From the NCBI GenBank assembly GCA_038750655.1, contig JBCDGZ010000055.1:1-45747 (forward strand): a stretch of DNA of 45,747 nt. The letters run 5' to 3'. Source of the stretch: JBCDGZ01 sp038750655 (lineage in GTDB: Bacteria > Bacteroidota > Bacteroidia > Chitinophagales > Saprospiraceae). The position numbers were made by a program, and so were the translations under genes. Numbering within the stretch: position 1 is the stretch's first letter; each line of letters begins with the position of its first letter. A model generated the notes under the pieces. The model had not been told where the DNA came from and searched no databases. It saw nothing but the letters and a program-made list of their open reading frames with translations. Below are positions 24,639-32,312 of the stretch, piece by piece.

Positions 24639-25298
24639 ATGAAATTATTTTTCAGAAAGTTTATTGTAGCAGGTACAGGACTCTTTCTCTGCTTGTTTCT
24701 GATTGTACATTTGTCCGCTAATTGCATCCTATTATTGCCGGAGGACATCGCCCGCGACCTGTACAATTCTTATTCTACAACCCTACGCGAAAGCCCGCTC
24801 ATTAAAGTGGTGGCTTATCTATTGTACCTGTCGATCATCCTTCATGTGGTCTATGCCCTATTGGTCACGATTCGCAACCGACAGTCTAAGCCGGTAAAAT
24901 ATGCCCTGAACCACACCCATGAAAACAGCACTTGGACTTCCCAGAATATGGGCTTGATTGGCTGTTTTATTTTGCTGTTTATCATTATTCACCTAGCCAA
25001 TTTCTGGGCGCGGATCAAACTGGGGATGGGGGAGCCGGTAGGATTGGACCCTGCTGGTCAGGTGGATGTTTACGATGTGACCTATAGCTTATTTCAGAAC
25101 ATTTACTACGTCGTTTTTTATTCCCTACTCATGATTCCTCTGGGGCTGCACCTCCACCACGGATTGAAGAGCGCCTTCAAAACCTTGGGCTTCTATCACC
25201 GCAACGGATTGAAAATGCTGGCCCAAGTTGCAGTAATTTATGCAGCAGTCATGGCTGTAGGATTTGGTATTATTCCCTTCATCGTTTACTTCAAATAG
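24639..25298 (+). CDS. sdhC: Succinate dehydrogenase cytochrome b subunit
   Basis: 219 residues, membrane anchor of succinate:quinone oxidoreductase, which passes electrons from SdhB to menaquinone. Five hydrophobic helices can be seen (about 8-28, 55-78, 103-127, 150-172, 188-215). They carry the His residues expected to ligate two b hemes (I-V-H-L-S, I-I-L-H-V-V, I-I-I-H-L-A-N-F, L-H-L-H-H-G). This single-subunit diheme anchor is the type B enzyme of Bacteroidota and epsilonproteobacteria. It is the first gene of sdhCAB; the sdhA start follows 2 bp after its stop. Confidence 0.93.
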   Translation: MKLFFRKFIVAGTGLFLCLFLIVHLSANCILLLPEDIARDLYNSYSTTLRESPLIKVVAYLLYLSIILHVVYALLVTIRNRQSKPVKYALNHTHENSTWTSQNMGLIGCFILLFIIIHLANFWARIKLGMGEPVGLDPAGQVDVYDVTYSLFQNIYYVVFYSLLMIPLGLHLHHGLKSAFKTLGFYHRNGLKMLAQVAVIYAAVMAVGFGIIPFIVYFK

Positions 25299-25300
25299 GT

Positions 25301-27214
25301 ATGATTATGCTAAACTCGAAAGTGCCGGCTGGAAAACTTGAAGAAAAATGGCGCAACTATCAGCTAAAGAGTCGCTTAATCAATCCTGCCAATAAGAAGA
25401 AACTGCAGGTTATCGTCGTAGGTTCCGGCTTATCCGGGGCAGGAGCAGCGGCTACATTGGCCGAGCTGGGCTATGATATTCACTGCTTCTGCTATCAGGA
25501 TTCGGCCCGTCGTGCCCACTCCGTTGCTGCACAAGGGGGCATCAATGCCGCCAAAAATTATCAGCATGATGGCGATAGTGTCTGGCGGATGTTTTACGAT
25601 ACCCTCAAAGGAGGAGACTTCCGGTCGAGAGAGGCCAACACTTATCGGCTGGCCGAGCTTAGCGCGCCGTTGATTGATCACTATGTGCAGCAGGGTGTTC
25701 CCTTCGCCCGGGAGTACGGTGGAGTTTTGGTAAATAGAAGCTTTGGCGGAGTACAGGTACAGCGGACCTTCTATGCCAGAGGGCAGACGGGACAACAGCT
25801 CCTGATGGCGGCCTATTCTCAGCTTTACAAAATGGTGCGTGCAGGGAAAGTAAAGATGCATACGCGTAGTGAGATGCTGGATTTGGTGGTGATTGATGGT
25901 AAGGCTAAAGGAATTATCGTCCGCGATTTGGTCAGTGGCGCCCTCAAGCGTTTTGCCGCCGATGCTGTCGTACTGGCTACTGGTGGCTACTCGCGGGTAT
26001 TTCGATTGTCGACGCTGGCCATCGGCTGCAACGGCAGTGCCATCTGGAAGGCACACCAGCGGGGCGCCTTCTTCGCCGCTCCAAGTTTTACCCAAATTCA
26101 CCCTACGGCCCTCCCCCAAGCTAGCGAAGCCCAATCCAAGTTGACCTTGATGTCAGAGTCCCTGCGTAACGATGGCCGGATATGGGTGCCCAAGCAAAAA
26201 GGAGATGCCCGCAAGGCCAATGCTATTCCCGAAGAGGAGCGCGATTATTACCTGGAACGTCGATACCCTAGCTTTGGCAACCTCGCCCCCCGCGACATCG
26301 CTTCACGAGCGGCTAAAGAGCGGATCGATGCCGGCTACGGCGTCGGCCCCCTCAAAAATGCAGTATACCTCGATTTCAAACACGCCATACAAAAGTTTGG
26401 TGCAGAGACGATCAAAGATCGCTATGGCAATCTCTTCACCATGTACAAGAAAATCACGGGCGTAGATGCCTACACCGAACCCATGCAAATTTCGCCCGCC
26501 GCTCATTTTTCTATGGGCGGCCTCTGGGTGGATTATGAACTCATGACCACCATTCCCGGGCTATATGCGGTAGGAGAGTGCAATTTTTCGGATCACGGGG
26601 CCAATCGCCTTGGCGCCAATTCGCTGTTGCAGGCCAGTGTTGATGGGTATTTTATTTTACCCAACACCATCAATAACTATTTGGCCGAGGCCCTCCGTGA
26701 GGAACAGCCCTCTATTGGCCATCCTGCTTTCGCTCAGGCGGAGCAAGAAGTAAAAGCGCATATTGATCGGATATTATCGGTTAATGGTAAGCAGACGGTG
26801 GATCATTATCATCGGGAATTAGGACGAATTATGTGGAACAACTGCGCTATGAGCCGCAATCAACAAGGGCTTGAAGAAGCGATTGCCCAAATCCAATCCA
26901 TTACCGAAGCGTTTTGGAGCAATGTCAAGGTAACTGGAGGGCACAACGAAATGAATACGGAACTGGAAAAAGCCCTGCGCTTGGCAGACTTTCTGGAGCT
27001 AGGCGTACTGATGTGTACCGATGCCCTTCAGCGGGAGGAATCTTGTGGTGCTCATTTTCGGGAGGAATACCAAACGGATGATGGGGAGGCGGTGCGTGTA
27101 GATGAGGACTACTCCTATGTTTCGGCCTGGGAGTACAACGCCGGCACCTTTGAATTGCACAAAGAGGAATTGGCTTTCGAATTTGTACAACCAACAGTAA
27201 GAAGTTATAAATAA
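25301..27214 (+). CDS. sdhA: Succinate dehydrogenase/fumarate reductase flavoprotein subunit
   Basis: 637 residues; oxidises succinate to fumarate in the TCA cycle and respiratory chain. An N-terminal FAD-binding Rossmann motif (V-V-G-S-G-L-S-G-A-G, about 38-47) is followed by H-S-V-A-A-Q-G-G-I-N-A-A, which contains the His that binds FAD covalently. The substrate region is S-M-G-G-L-W-V-D-Y near 404. The FAD/catalytic segment H-G-A-N-R-L-G-A-N-S-L-L-Q lies near 435-447, and the C-terminal helical domain contains E-S-C-G-A-H-F-R. Length fits the family. The start overlaps no other gene; an alternative ATG lies at 25307. Confidence 0.95.
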   Translation: MIMLNSKVPAGKLEEKWRNYQLKSRLINPANKKKLQVIVVGSGLSGAGAAATLAELGYDIHCFCYQDSARRAHSVAAQGGINAAKNYQHDGDSVWRMFYDTLKGGDFRSREANTYRLAELSAPLIDHYVQQGVPFAREYGGVLVNRSFGGVQVQRTFYARGQTGQQLLMAAYSQLYKMVRAGKVKMHTRSEMLDLVVIDGKAKGIIVRDLVSGALKRFAADAVVLATGGYSRVFRLSTLAIGCNGSAIWKAHQRGAFFAAPSFTQIHPTALPQASEAQSKLTLMSESLRNDGRIWVPKQKGDARKANAIPEEERDYYLERRYPSFGNLAPRDIASRAAKERIDAGYGVGPLKNAVYLDFKHAIQKFGAETIKDRYGNLFTMYKKITGVDAYTEPMQISPAAHFSMGGLWVDYELMTTIPGLYAVGECNFSDHGANRLGANSLLQASVDGYFILPNTINNYLAEALREEQPSIGHPAFAQAEQEVKAHIDRILSVNGKQTVDHYHRELGRIMWNNCAMSRNQQGLEEAIAQIQSITEAFWSNVKVTGGHNEMNTELEKALRLADFLELGVLMCTDALQREESCGAHFREEYQTDDGEAVRVDEDYSYVSAWEYNAGTFELHKEELAFEFVQPTVRSYK

Positions 27215-27240
27215 CCCCACTTGCATTAAATAAGCATACG

Positions 27241-27984
27241 ATGAAAGTAACTTTTCGAATCTGGCGACAAGAAGGCCCCCACGAAAAAGGACAGTTTATT
27301 GACTATCCGGTCAGTGAGCTAACCCCAGACATGTCCTTTTTGGAGGCCTTGGATCATCTCAACGAACTACTGGTGTTGAGGGATGAAAAAGTCATTGCTT
27401 ACGAATACGACTGTCGCGAGGGCATCTGCGGTCAATGCGGCGTGTTCATCAATGGTCGGGCCCACGGCCCGCACGCTAACCAAACCACCTGCCAGCTGCA
27501 CCTACGCAGCTTCGAGGACGGCGCGACGATCACCGTTGAGCCCTGGCGGGCCCGCGCCTTCCCCGTCATCAAAGACCTCGTCGTCGACCGCTCCGCCTTC
27601 GACCGCATCATCGAGCAAGGAGCCTACATCAGCGCCAAAACCGGAACGGCCCCCGAGGCCAACGCCATCCTGATCGGCAAAGCCGTCGCAGACCGGGCGA
27701 TGGATGCGGCGGCCTGCATCGGCTGTGGCGCCTGCGTCGCCACCTGCAAAAACTCCTCTGCCGCCCTGTTCACCGCCGCCAAGATCAGCCACCTCAATGC
27801 CTTGCCACAGGGCCGCCCAGAGGCCCACCAGCGGGTGCTCGATATGACGGCACAGATGGAGCAGGAGGGCTTTGGGCACTGTTCGTTTACGGGGGCTTGT
27901 GAGGTGGAGTGCCCGGAGGGGATTTCGATTGTTACTATTGCGGAGATGAAGGGGCGGCAGATGTGGGGGTGGATGTTTGGGTAG
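27241..27984 (+). CDS. sdhB: Succinate dehydrogenase/fumarate reductase iron-sulfur subunit
   Basis: 247 residues. The N-terminal plant-type ferredoxin domain holds the 2Fe-2S Cys set (C-R-E-G-I-C-G-Q-C-G near 60-69, with a further Cys in Q-T-T-C-Q-L). The C-terminal domain holds C-I-G-C-G-A-C-V-A-T-C-K near 160-171 and C-S-F-T-G-A-C-E-V-E-C-P near 219-230 for the other two clusters. It transfers electrons from FAD to the heme subunit. It is the last gene of the operon. GC content rises markedly in the middle (27500-27760) compared with the ends. The stop lies 38 bp from the left end of the integrated element. Confidence 0.95.
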   Translation: MKVTFRIWRQEGPHEKGQFIDYPVSELTPDMSFLEALDHLNELLVLRDEKVIAYEYDCREGICGQCGVFINGRAHGPHANQTTCQLHLRSFEDGATITVEPWRARAFPVIKDLVVDRSAFDRIIEQGAYISAKTGTAPEANAILIGKAVADRAMDAAACIGCGACVATCKNSSAALFTAAKISHLNALPQGRPEAHQRVLDMTAQMEQEGFGHCSFTGACEVECPEGISIVTIAEMKGRQMWGWMFG

Positions 27985-28002
27985 GGGATAAAAACAGAAA
28001 AA

Positions 28003-28023
28003 GCCCGCCACACCGTGACGAGC
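28003..28023 (-). terminator. Intrinsic terminator, probably the original one of tRNA-Glu
   Basis: On the minus strand GCTCGTCAC pairs with GTGGCGGGC (9 bp, G-U pairs included) across GGT, followed by TTTTTCTG. It directly adjoins the left 19-bp att repeat, which is a copy of the tRNA-Glu 3' end. This is where the tRNA's own terminator would be after integration. It could also stop antisense reading into sdhB. Confidence 0.7.
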
Positions 28024-28041
28024 CTTAGCAGCCCCTAGGGG
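28023..28041 (-). repeat. Left attachment repeat (attL-like)
   Basis: Nineteen bases, CCTTAGCAGCCCCTAGGGG on the plus strand, identical to 30639-30657. On the minus strand this is the 3' T-arm strand, the acceptor strand and the first downstream bases of tRNA-Glu. Its chance of occurring within 3 kb is very small. Confidence 0.75.
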
Positions 28042-28229
28042 GCTTGTGCTATTTTTGTAGGGGGGTGATAATCAGTGGAGTATGAATGGGTGATTTGGAG
28101 CGGATAAACTATGGGTAAACAAAATTTAGTAGTACTATGAATGCAATGCTCGATTATTAAGGTTCTATGGTCGTAGAAGGAATTCGATAACTAATTTGAT
28201 TGATGACACACTTTTTTGAGCACTCTCAC

Positions 28230-29261
28230 CTATTCCTCTTCCAACCGCCTCAACATCTTGATTTCCTGGATTTCTCTGTTCAATTCTGCAGCTAATTCTT
28301 CCTCTGAAGGCAAATGCAATTTGTACTTCGAAGCAAATAATTGTTGACTTTCTTTCAATACAGAATACTTCACAATAGTGTGATCTTTCTCAGAGCATAG
28401 AATCACTCCGATAGTGGGATTGTCATCTACTCCCCGCCATTTTTCTTCATAGAGTCGGACATACATATCTAGCTGGCCAATATCCTGATGAGTAAGGGCT
28501 CCTACTTTCAGGTCAATTATTACAAAGCATTTCAGAATGAAGTTGTAGAAAACTAGATCGATGTAAAAGTGCTTGCTGGTCTCAGTACTTACTCGCTTTT
28601 GTCTGGCCACGAATGAAAAACCTTTGCCTAGCTCTAGCAGAAATTCCTGAAGTTTATTAAGGATAGCAGACTCCAGAATCTTTTCATGATAGCTAGTATT
28701 GGACTTAAAATCCAGAAATTCTAGCACATAGGGATCTTTGATAAAATCAGTCGGTTGTAAAAATTGAGTATTGTCTTCGGCTTTTTTTATCAAAGGGGCT
28801 TTGTTTTGACTAGCTAGTAAGCGTTCGTAGTAAAAGGAATTCACTTGACGTTCTAGTTCACGGGTTGACCATTGGTTGTCTATGGTTTCGCTCATGTAGA
28901 ATGTTCTGGTATTTTCTTTTTCTACCCTTAGAAGAATACGATAATGCGTCCAACTTAATTCGGTACGCACTGCGTTCCATTTCTTGTAAATAGTATAAAA
29001 TGATCGCATATTCCTCAGATTGCGGGCATTAAATCCTTTTCCAAATTCTAAGGTCAACTGCTTTGAAAGCCTAATTAGTAGTTGATCGCCATAAATCGCC
29101 CTTGCTTTACCTCCTTGTTCTTCTTCTACAATCAATTTCCCAATATTCCAATAGGCCTCCACCATTGCAAAATTGATCGCTCTTGCCGTTTTTGTTCTAG
29201 CCAGTTCAATGACCTCCTTGATATTTTGATAGATAGACTGTTGGATAAGTTCTCTGTCCAT
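28230..29261 (-). CDS. DUF1016 (YhcG-type) PD-(D/E)XK nuclease-domain protein
   Basis: 343 residues from the ATG at 29261, chosen because M-D-R-E-L-I matches where the family usually starts; an ATG at 29300 would add 13 residues. The N-terminal helical part contains A-R-A-I-N-F-A-M-V-E-A-Y-W-N-I-G-K, characteristic of DUF1016_N, and W-S-T-R-E-L-E-R-Q near residue 130. The C-terminal nuclease fold has I-L-E-S-A-I-L, F-Y-I-D-L-V-F-Y-N and F-V-I-I-D-L-K, giving the E...D...(D/E)xK arrangement. Family members are common in genomic islands and next to restriction-modification genes; a defensive or competitive role is plausible but not shown here. It is cargo of the integrated element. Confidence 0.85.
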   Translation of the reverse strand: MDRELIQQSIYQNIKEVIELARTKTARAINFAMVEAYWNIGKLIVEEEQGGKARAIYGDQLLIRLSKQLTLEFGKGFNARNLRNMRSFYTIYKKWNAVRTELSWTHYRILLRVEKENTRTFYMSETIDNQWSTRELERQVNSFYYERLLASQNKAPLIKKAEDNTQFLQPTDFIKDPYVLEFLDFKSNTSYHEKILESAILNKLQEFLLELGKGFSFVARQKRVSTETSKHFYIDLVFYNFILKCFVIIDLKVGALTHQDIGQLDMYVRLYEEKWRGVDDNPTIGVILCSEKDHTIVKYSVLKESQQLFASKYKLHLPSEEELAAELNREIQEIKMLRRLEEE

Positions 29262-29363
29262 AGTGTTTACATTTTTTGAATTTAGAAAATAGTGTTTCAA
29301 GATTTAATGCTCATTTGAAGCCTTCCCTGGACCTGGCTGCTCTCGTGCATTCCACTGATCCAT

Positions 29364-30524
29364 TTATGTGTAAACATATTGTTTTAATGCTTTTGCATGA
29401 TTACTGGTCATTTCAATGGTTTGATGGCCCATCATCTTTTGTACGACTTCTTTGGGAATAGATAAGTTGAGGGAAAGCTTACCGAAGGTATGGCGTGCGG
29501 TATGATAAGTAATGGTCTTTTGGATATTGACTATAGTCATGATTTCTTTGAGGTAACTGTTTGTGCGCTGATTAGATATGACTCTGAATACCAATTCCTC
29601 ACTCTTGTCATTAAAACCTTCCAGGTCAATAAGAGCAGTTGCTTTATCTGTAACCGGGACAATATAGTGGTAGCCATTTTTTGCTCGGCAGCGGTCAATG
29701 AAAAAACGACCATTTTCATAGCTGAAGTCACTGTACTTTAAAGTGATAATGTCTCCATAATCCAAGCCGGTATAGCAAGAGAAAAGGAAATACTGCAGAA
29801 CATTTTGCCAGGATGATTTTAGGGTATGACTTTCATAGAGGCGATATAACTCACCCAATTCCTGATAGCTCAGATGGTTGCGTTGCTTGTCAACATATTT
29901 GAGTTTGTAGGAGGAGAATGGAGTGCGATCAATCAACTCATGCATTGCTTCATGCATCATTAGACGGATGTAGCAAAGCGATTTCCAGATGGTATTGACA
30001 TCATTCTTTTTTACCTTCTTCAGATGCGCTGAATACTCATCCAGAAACTTGTGATCAATATCGCTAAGGTATATCTGATTCCGAAATTCTTTCAGTCGGC
30101 GGAATTCCTTCCAATAGCCCTGGATAGTTCGGGTAGAGTAGTCTTGCTCTTCTCGCAACTGTACGACTTTAGAATGGAATTCAAAAAAGTCATCATTCCG
30201 AACGCCGAGAAAAGCATCTTTGAATTTGGAAAAGGTAATAGCTTCATCGTTATTCTGGAGATACAGAATAATCTTCTTAGCTCTCTGGATCAGTTTGTCC
30301 AGAAAGAAATTGGTCTCTTTCGCATTTGGGATTTTGTGCTTGCCTTTTTCGGCAAGCCGTACGCCGCCTCGAGTGCTCTCCATACTCTTGAGCGGAACGT
30401 ACATATTTAGTGATAGTCGATTCACTTTACGATCCAGGGTAAACTGTAGGTAAAGTGGAGCCTCATTCCTGCTGTTTACCCGATCTTTGCGAAAAACCAC
30501 TTTTAGAGTGGGGTGAGTAAACAT
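29364..30524 (-). CDS. Tyrosine recombinase/integrase with catalytic Tyr replaced by His
   Basis: 386 residues. The N-terminal Arm-like domain (V-V-F-R-K-D-R, P-L-Y-L-Q-F) and SAM-like core-binding domain (about 120-205) are typical of Bacteroidota conjugative-transposon and phage integrases. In the catalytic domain, T-G-L-D-Y-G-D-I occupies the first-Arg motif but has Asp where Arg is usual. H-T-A-R (341-344) and G-H (366-367) are intact. The nucleophilic Tyr, nine residues after that His, is His376 (CAT at 29399-29397, one transition from TAT). The protein ends ten residues later with Q-Y-V-Y-T, so a downstream Tyr could in theory substitute, but the spacing is wrong. It is adjacent to tRNA-Glu. 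Confidence 0.88.
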   Translation of the reverse strand: MFTHPTLKVVFRKDRVNSRNEAPLYLQFTLDRKVNRLSLNMYVPLKSMESTRGGVRLAEKGKHKIPNAKETNFFLDKLIQRAKKIILYLQNNDEAITFSKFKDAFLGVRNDDFFEFHSKVVQLREEQDYSTRTIQGYWKEFRRLKEFRNQIYLSDIDHKFLDEYSAHLKKVKKNDVNTIWKSLCYIRLMMHEAMHELIDRTPFSSYKLKYVDKQRNHLSYQELGELYRLYESHTLKSSWQNVLQYFLFSCYTGLDYGDIITLKYSDFSYENGRFFIDRCRAKNGYHYIVPVTDKATALIDLEGFNDKSEELVFRVISNQRTNSYLKEIMTIVNIQKTITYHTARHTFGKLSLNLSIPKEVVQKMMGHQTIEMTSNHAKALKQYVYT

Positions 30525-30570
30525 GGGGTAAACAATTTGGTTAAACTTTTATTTTTTAGGCAAAAAAAAA

Positions 30571-30604
30571 CGGATTTTTAGTTAATAATATAACCAAAAA
30601 TCCG
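30571..30604 (-). terminator. Intrinsic terminator just downstream of tRNA-Glu
   Basis: A 14-bp stem with one mismatch (CGGATTTTTGGTTA with TAACTAAAAATCCG on the minus strand) and a 6-nt loop is followed by nine T. It ends tRNA-Glu transcription before the integrase gene and lies inside the integrated element, which therefore brought its own terminator. Confidence 0.8.
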
Positions 30605-30638
30605 CTATTTACCTAGTTTTTGGAAAGTTTTATACTTT

Positions 30639-30657
30639 CCTTAGCAGCCCCTAGGGG
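30639..30657 (-). repeat. Right attachment repeat (attR-like) overlapping the tRNA-Glu 3' end
   Basis: Identical to 28023-28041. It comprises the 3' part of the T stem, the 3' acceptor strand, the discriminator and six downstream bases of tRNA-Glu, so integration restores a complete tRNA. Confidence 0.75.
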
Positions 30658-30716
30658 AATCGAACCCCTCTTTCCAGGATGAAAACCTGGCGTCCTAGCC
30701 GATAGACGAAGGGGCC
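30645..30716 (-). tRNA. tRNA-Glu (anticodon UUC)
   Basis: The minus strand folds as a cloverleaf. The acceptor is GGCCCCT with AGGGGCT (last pair G-U), and the D arm is GTCT/AGGAC. The anticodon stem CCAGG/CCTGG encloses loop TTTTCAT with anticodon TTC. The T arm is AGGGG-TTCGATT-CCCCT and the discriminator is G. CCA is not encoded. It is preceded by a leader with its own terminator and is the target of the integrated element. Confidence 0.95.
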
Positions 30717-30736
30717 TTCTTGCATCTTCCCTAGCC

Positions 30737-30862
30737 AAAAAAAATAACCGAATCTTCGGTTCATTAGCCGGGGAAGATGGAGGTCTCCCAGTGCGCCATC
30801 AGGTCGGAAAAGGCATAAAAAAAGTGCTTGTTTCTTCCTTTGAAGAACTCCTTTTCAGGAAA
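30737..30862 (-). ncRNA. About 125-nt leader or small RNA ahead of tRNA-Glu
   Basis: Transcription from the promoter at 30869-30898 would start near 30862 and meet an intrinsic terminator at 30746-30761 with a T-run to 30737, before the tRNA 20 bp further on. There is no space for another promoter between terminator and tRNA. The product would thus be a discrete small RNA, with the tRNA made by read-through, or the terminator could be an attenuator. Inside, GATGG/CCATC and GGAG/CTCC can pair. I could not match it to SRP RNA, 6S RNA or 5S rRNA. Confidence 0.35.
30746..30761 (-). terminator. Intrinsic terminator or attenuator upstream of tRNA-Glu
   Basis: On the minus strand AACCGAA pairs perfectly with TTCGGTT across GA, followed by A and eight T. 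Confidence 0.7.
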
Positions 30863-30868
30863 GCAAGG

Positions 30869-30898
30869 CAAAGATAATACCTTTTGAAGGAATTCAAA
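30869..30898 (-). promoter_or_regulatory. Promoter for tRNA-Glu leader
   Basis: The minus strand has TTTG (30898-30895), an 18-nt spacer and TATCTTTG (30876-30869). This fits the Bacteroidota -33/-7 consensus TTTG...TAnnTTTG at the usual spacing, and is the best promoter I see in the window. Confidence 0.65.
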
Positions 30899-31013
30899 AT
30901 ATTTGGCAAAACTTTTTTATTAACGCTAGCTTATTTTTTCGTGAATTGTACCGCTTTGAAGGAATATCACCAACTTTTGAAGACCAAATACGTTATATTT
31001 AAGGTATACTTAC

Positions 31014-31021
31014 TATATTTG
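31014..31021 (+). promoter_or_regulatory. Candidate -7 element TATATTTG of gap
   Basis: It matches TAnnTTTG and lies 75 bp upstream of the gap start. No TTTG at the expected -33 position. Confidence 0.35.
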
Positions 31022-31096
31022 TGTGAATTGTACACTAAGTCCTAATCTGACTAGACAAACCAATAACCATTTATTTTGACCTTTCAAATTACTAAC

Positions 31097-32113
31097 ATGG
31101 CAAAAAAAATCGCAATCAATGGCTTTGGACGCATCGGAAGACTCACCCTGCGTCAGCTGCTCCAAAATGACACTGTAGAGGTTGTCGCTATCAATGACCT
31201 GACCGATAACGCTACACTGGCCCACCTCTTTAAGTATGACTCTGCTCAGGGTGCCTTCGGCGGCACAGTCGAAGCTAGTGATGACTTCATCATCATTGAT
31301 GGTCAAAAAATTCATTCTTATACCCAACGTAACCCCGCAGACCTGCCCTGGAAAGACCTTGGCGTAGATGTCGTCCTCGAATGTACGGGCGTCTTCCGCA
31401 CTTCCGAAAAGGCCGGGCTGCACCTCCAAGCTGGTGCCAAAAAAGTCGTCCTCTCTGCCCCCGCCAAAAGCGATGATATTCAAACCATCGTACTGGGCGT
31501 TAATGACAACGAACTGGACGGCAGCAACGATATTTTCTCTAATGCTTCTTGTACCACCAACTGCCTGGCTCCCGTTGCCAAAATCATCGATGAGAACTGG
31601 GGCTTTGTACAAGCTAGTATGACGACTATCCACGCCTATACAGCTGACCAGCGCATCCAGGATGCTCCACATAGCGACTTGCGCCGCGCTCGCGCCGCGG
31701 CTTTCAACATCGTCCCAACTTCTACCGGTGCAGCCTCGGCCGTCGGCAAAGTTTATCCTGCGGTGAAAGGCAAGATGTTCGCCATGGCGGTACGCGTGCC
31801 GGTAATCACGGGGTCAATGATTGAGCTGAATGTGGTTGTAGAGAAAGACGTAACGGTTGAGGCGGTGAATGCTGCTTTCAAAGCGCAGTCGGAAGGGGAC
31901 ATGAAGGGCATTCTCGAATTCGCTACCGATCCGCTGGTTTCTTCGGACATCGTTGGCAATCCACACTCTTCTATTTTTGATTCGCAACTGACTAAGGTAG
32001 ACGGCAAGATGATTAAAGTCGTTAGCTGGTACGATAATGAGGCGGGATACTCTGCTAGATTGGCCGATCTTTGCGCCCGACTAGCGGCGCTTCCGGTCGC
32101 CGTAATGGGGTAA
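31097..32113 (+). CDS. gap: Glyceraldehyde-3-phosphate dehydrogenase (type I)
   Basis: 338 residues from the ATG at 31097 (M-A-K-K-I-A-I-N-G-F-G-R-I-G-R), the standard start; in-frame extension upstream would need a TTG start. It converts glyceraldehyde 3-phosphate, NAD+ and phosphate to 1,3-bisphosphoglycerate in glycolysis. Visible motifs are the NAD-binding G-F-G-R-I-G-R, the active-site S-N-A-S-C-T-T-N-C-L-A-P (catalytic Cys), T-T-I-H-A-Y-T, D-L-R-R-A-R-A-A, and W-Y-D-N-E-A-G-Y-S at the end. Length is normal. It is transcribed alone: a strong hairpin follows. Confidence 0.96.
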   Translation: MAKKIAINGFGRIGRLTLRQLLQNDTVEVVAINDLTDNATLAHLFKYDSAQGAFGGTVEASDDFIIIDGQKIHSYTQRNPADLPWKDLGVDVVLECTGVFRTSEKAGLHLQAGAKKVVLSAPAKSDDIQTIVLGVNDNELDGSNDIFSNASCTTNCLAPVAKIIDENWGFVQASMTTIHAYTADQRIQDAPHSDLRRARAAAFNIVPTSTGAASAVGKVYPAVKGKMFAMAVRVPVITGSMIELNVVVEKDVTVEAVNAAFKAQSEGDMKGILEFATDPLVSSDIVGNPHSSIFDSQLTKVDGKMIKVVSWYDNEAGYSARLADLCARLAALPVAVMG

Positions 32114-32257
32114 ATTAAGGTGACAAAAGTCATTAACTTTTGGCGGCTATTTTGTTCCGAAAAATGTTAATTGAGCAAATTTAACCTTACTTTTGTCCAG
32201 ATTATCCTTAGGATGGTTAAACGAAAGTTTTGCTGTCGAATACCAAATGAGATAATT

Positions 32258-32285
32258 CAACGGATCTGCGCGAGCAGATCCGTTG
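32258..32285. terminator. Bidirectional hairpin between convergent genes
   Basis: CAACGGATCTGC (32258-32269) pairs perfectly over 12 bp with GCAGATCCGTTG (32274-32285) around a GCGA loop. Only a weak T-tract (TCATTTT) follows on the plus strand. It lies between gap (+) and the G8 gene (-), so it can serve both. Confidence 0.65.
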
Positions 32286-32312
32286 TCATTTTAGCGAATG
32301 ACCTTTTTGGGC

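Larger units (their letters stand above)
28023..30657 (-). mobile_element. 2.6-kb integrated element at the 3' end of tRNA-Glu
   Basis: Perfect 19-bp direct repeats (28023-28041 and 30639-30657) consist of the last part of tRNA-Glu plus its immediate downstream bases. Between them lie only a DUF1016-type nuclease gene and a tyrosine recombinase gene next to the tRNA, the usual integrase position in tRNA-targeting islands. A new terminator lies inside the right end and the old one just outside the left end. No transfer, replication or capsid genes are present, so it is a minimal or decayed island. The recombinase appears inactive. Confidence 0.75.
30717..31096. other. 380-bp gap between tRNA-Glu and gap, with two opposite promoters
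   Basis: The left half belongs to the minus-strand tRNA leader (promoter 30869-30898, terminator 30746-30761). The right half holds a -7-like element for gap. No protein gene is credible. The minus-strand frame ending M-A-H-W-E-T-S-I-F-P-G before 30762 lacks a good start and is at most an 11-residue leader peptide. Confidence 0.5.

Noticed and set aside
30762..30862. SRP RNA, 6S RNA or 5S rRNA in the tRNA-Glu leader
   Set aside because: Conserved core sequences of these RNAs (for example the SRP GNAR loop with its GGAAG...AGCAG context) are not found; kept only as an unidentified leader.
31013..31672. 219-codon open frame opposite gap
   Set aside because: It lies antisense to the well-conserved GAPDH gene and crosses its promoter; no family features.
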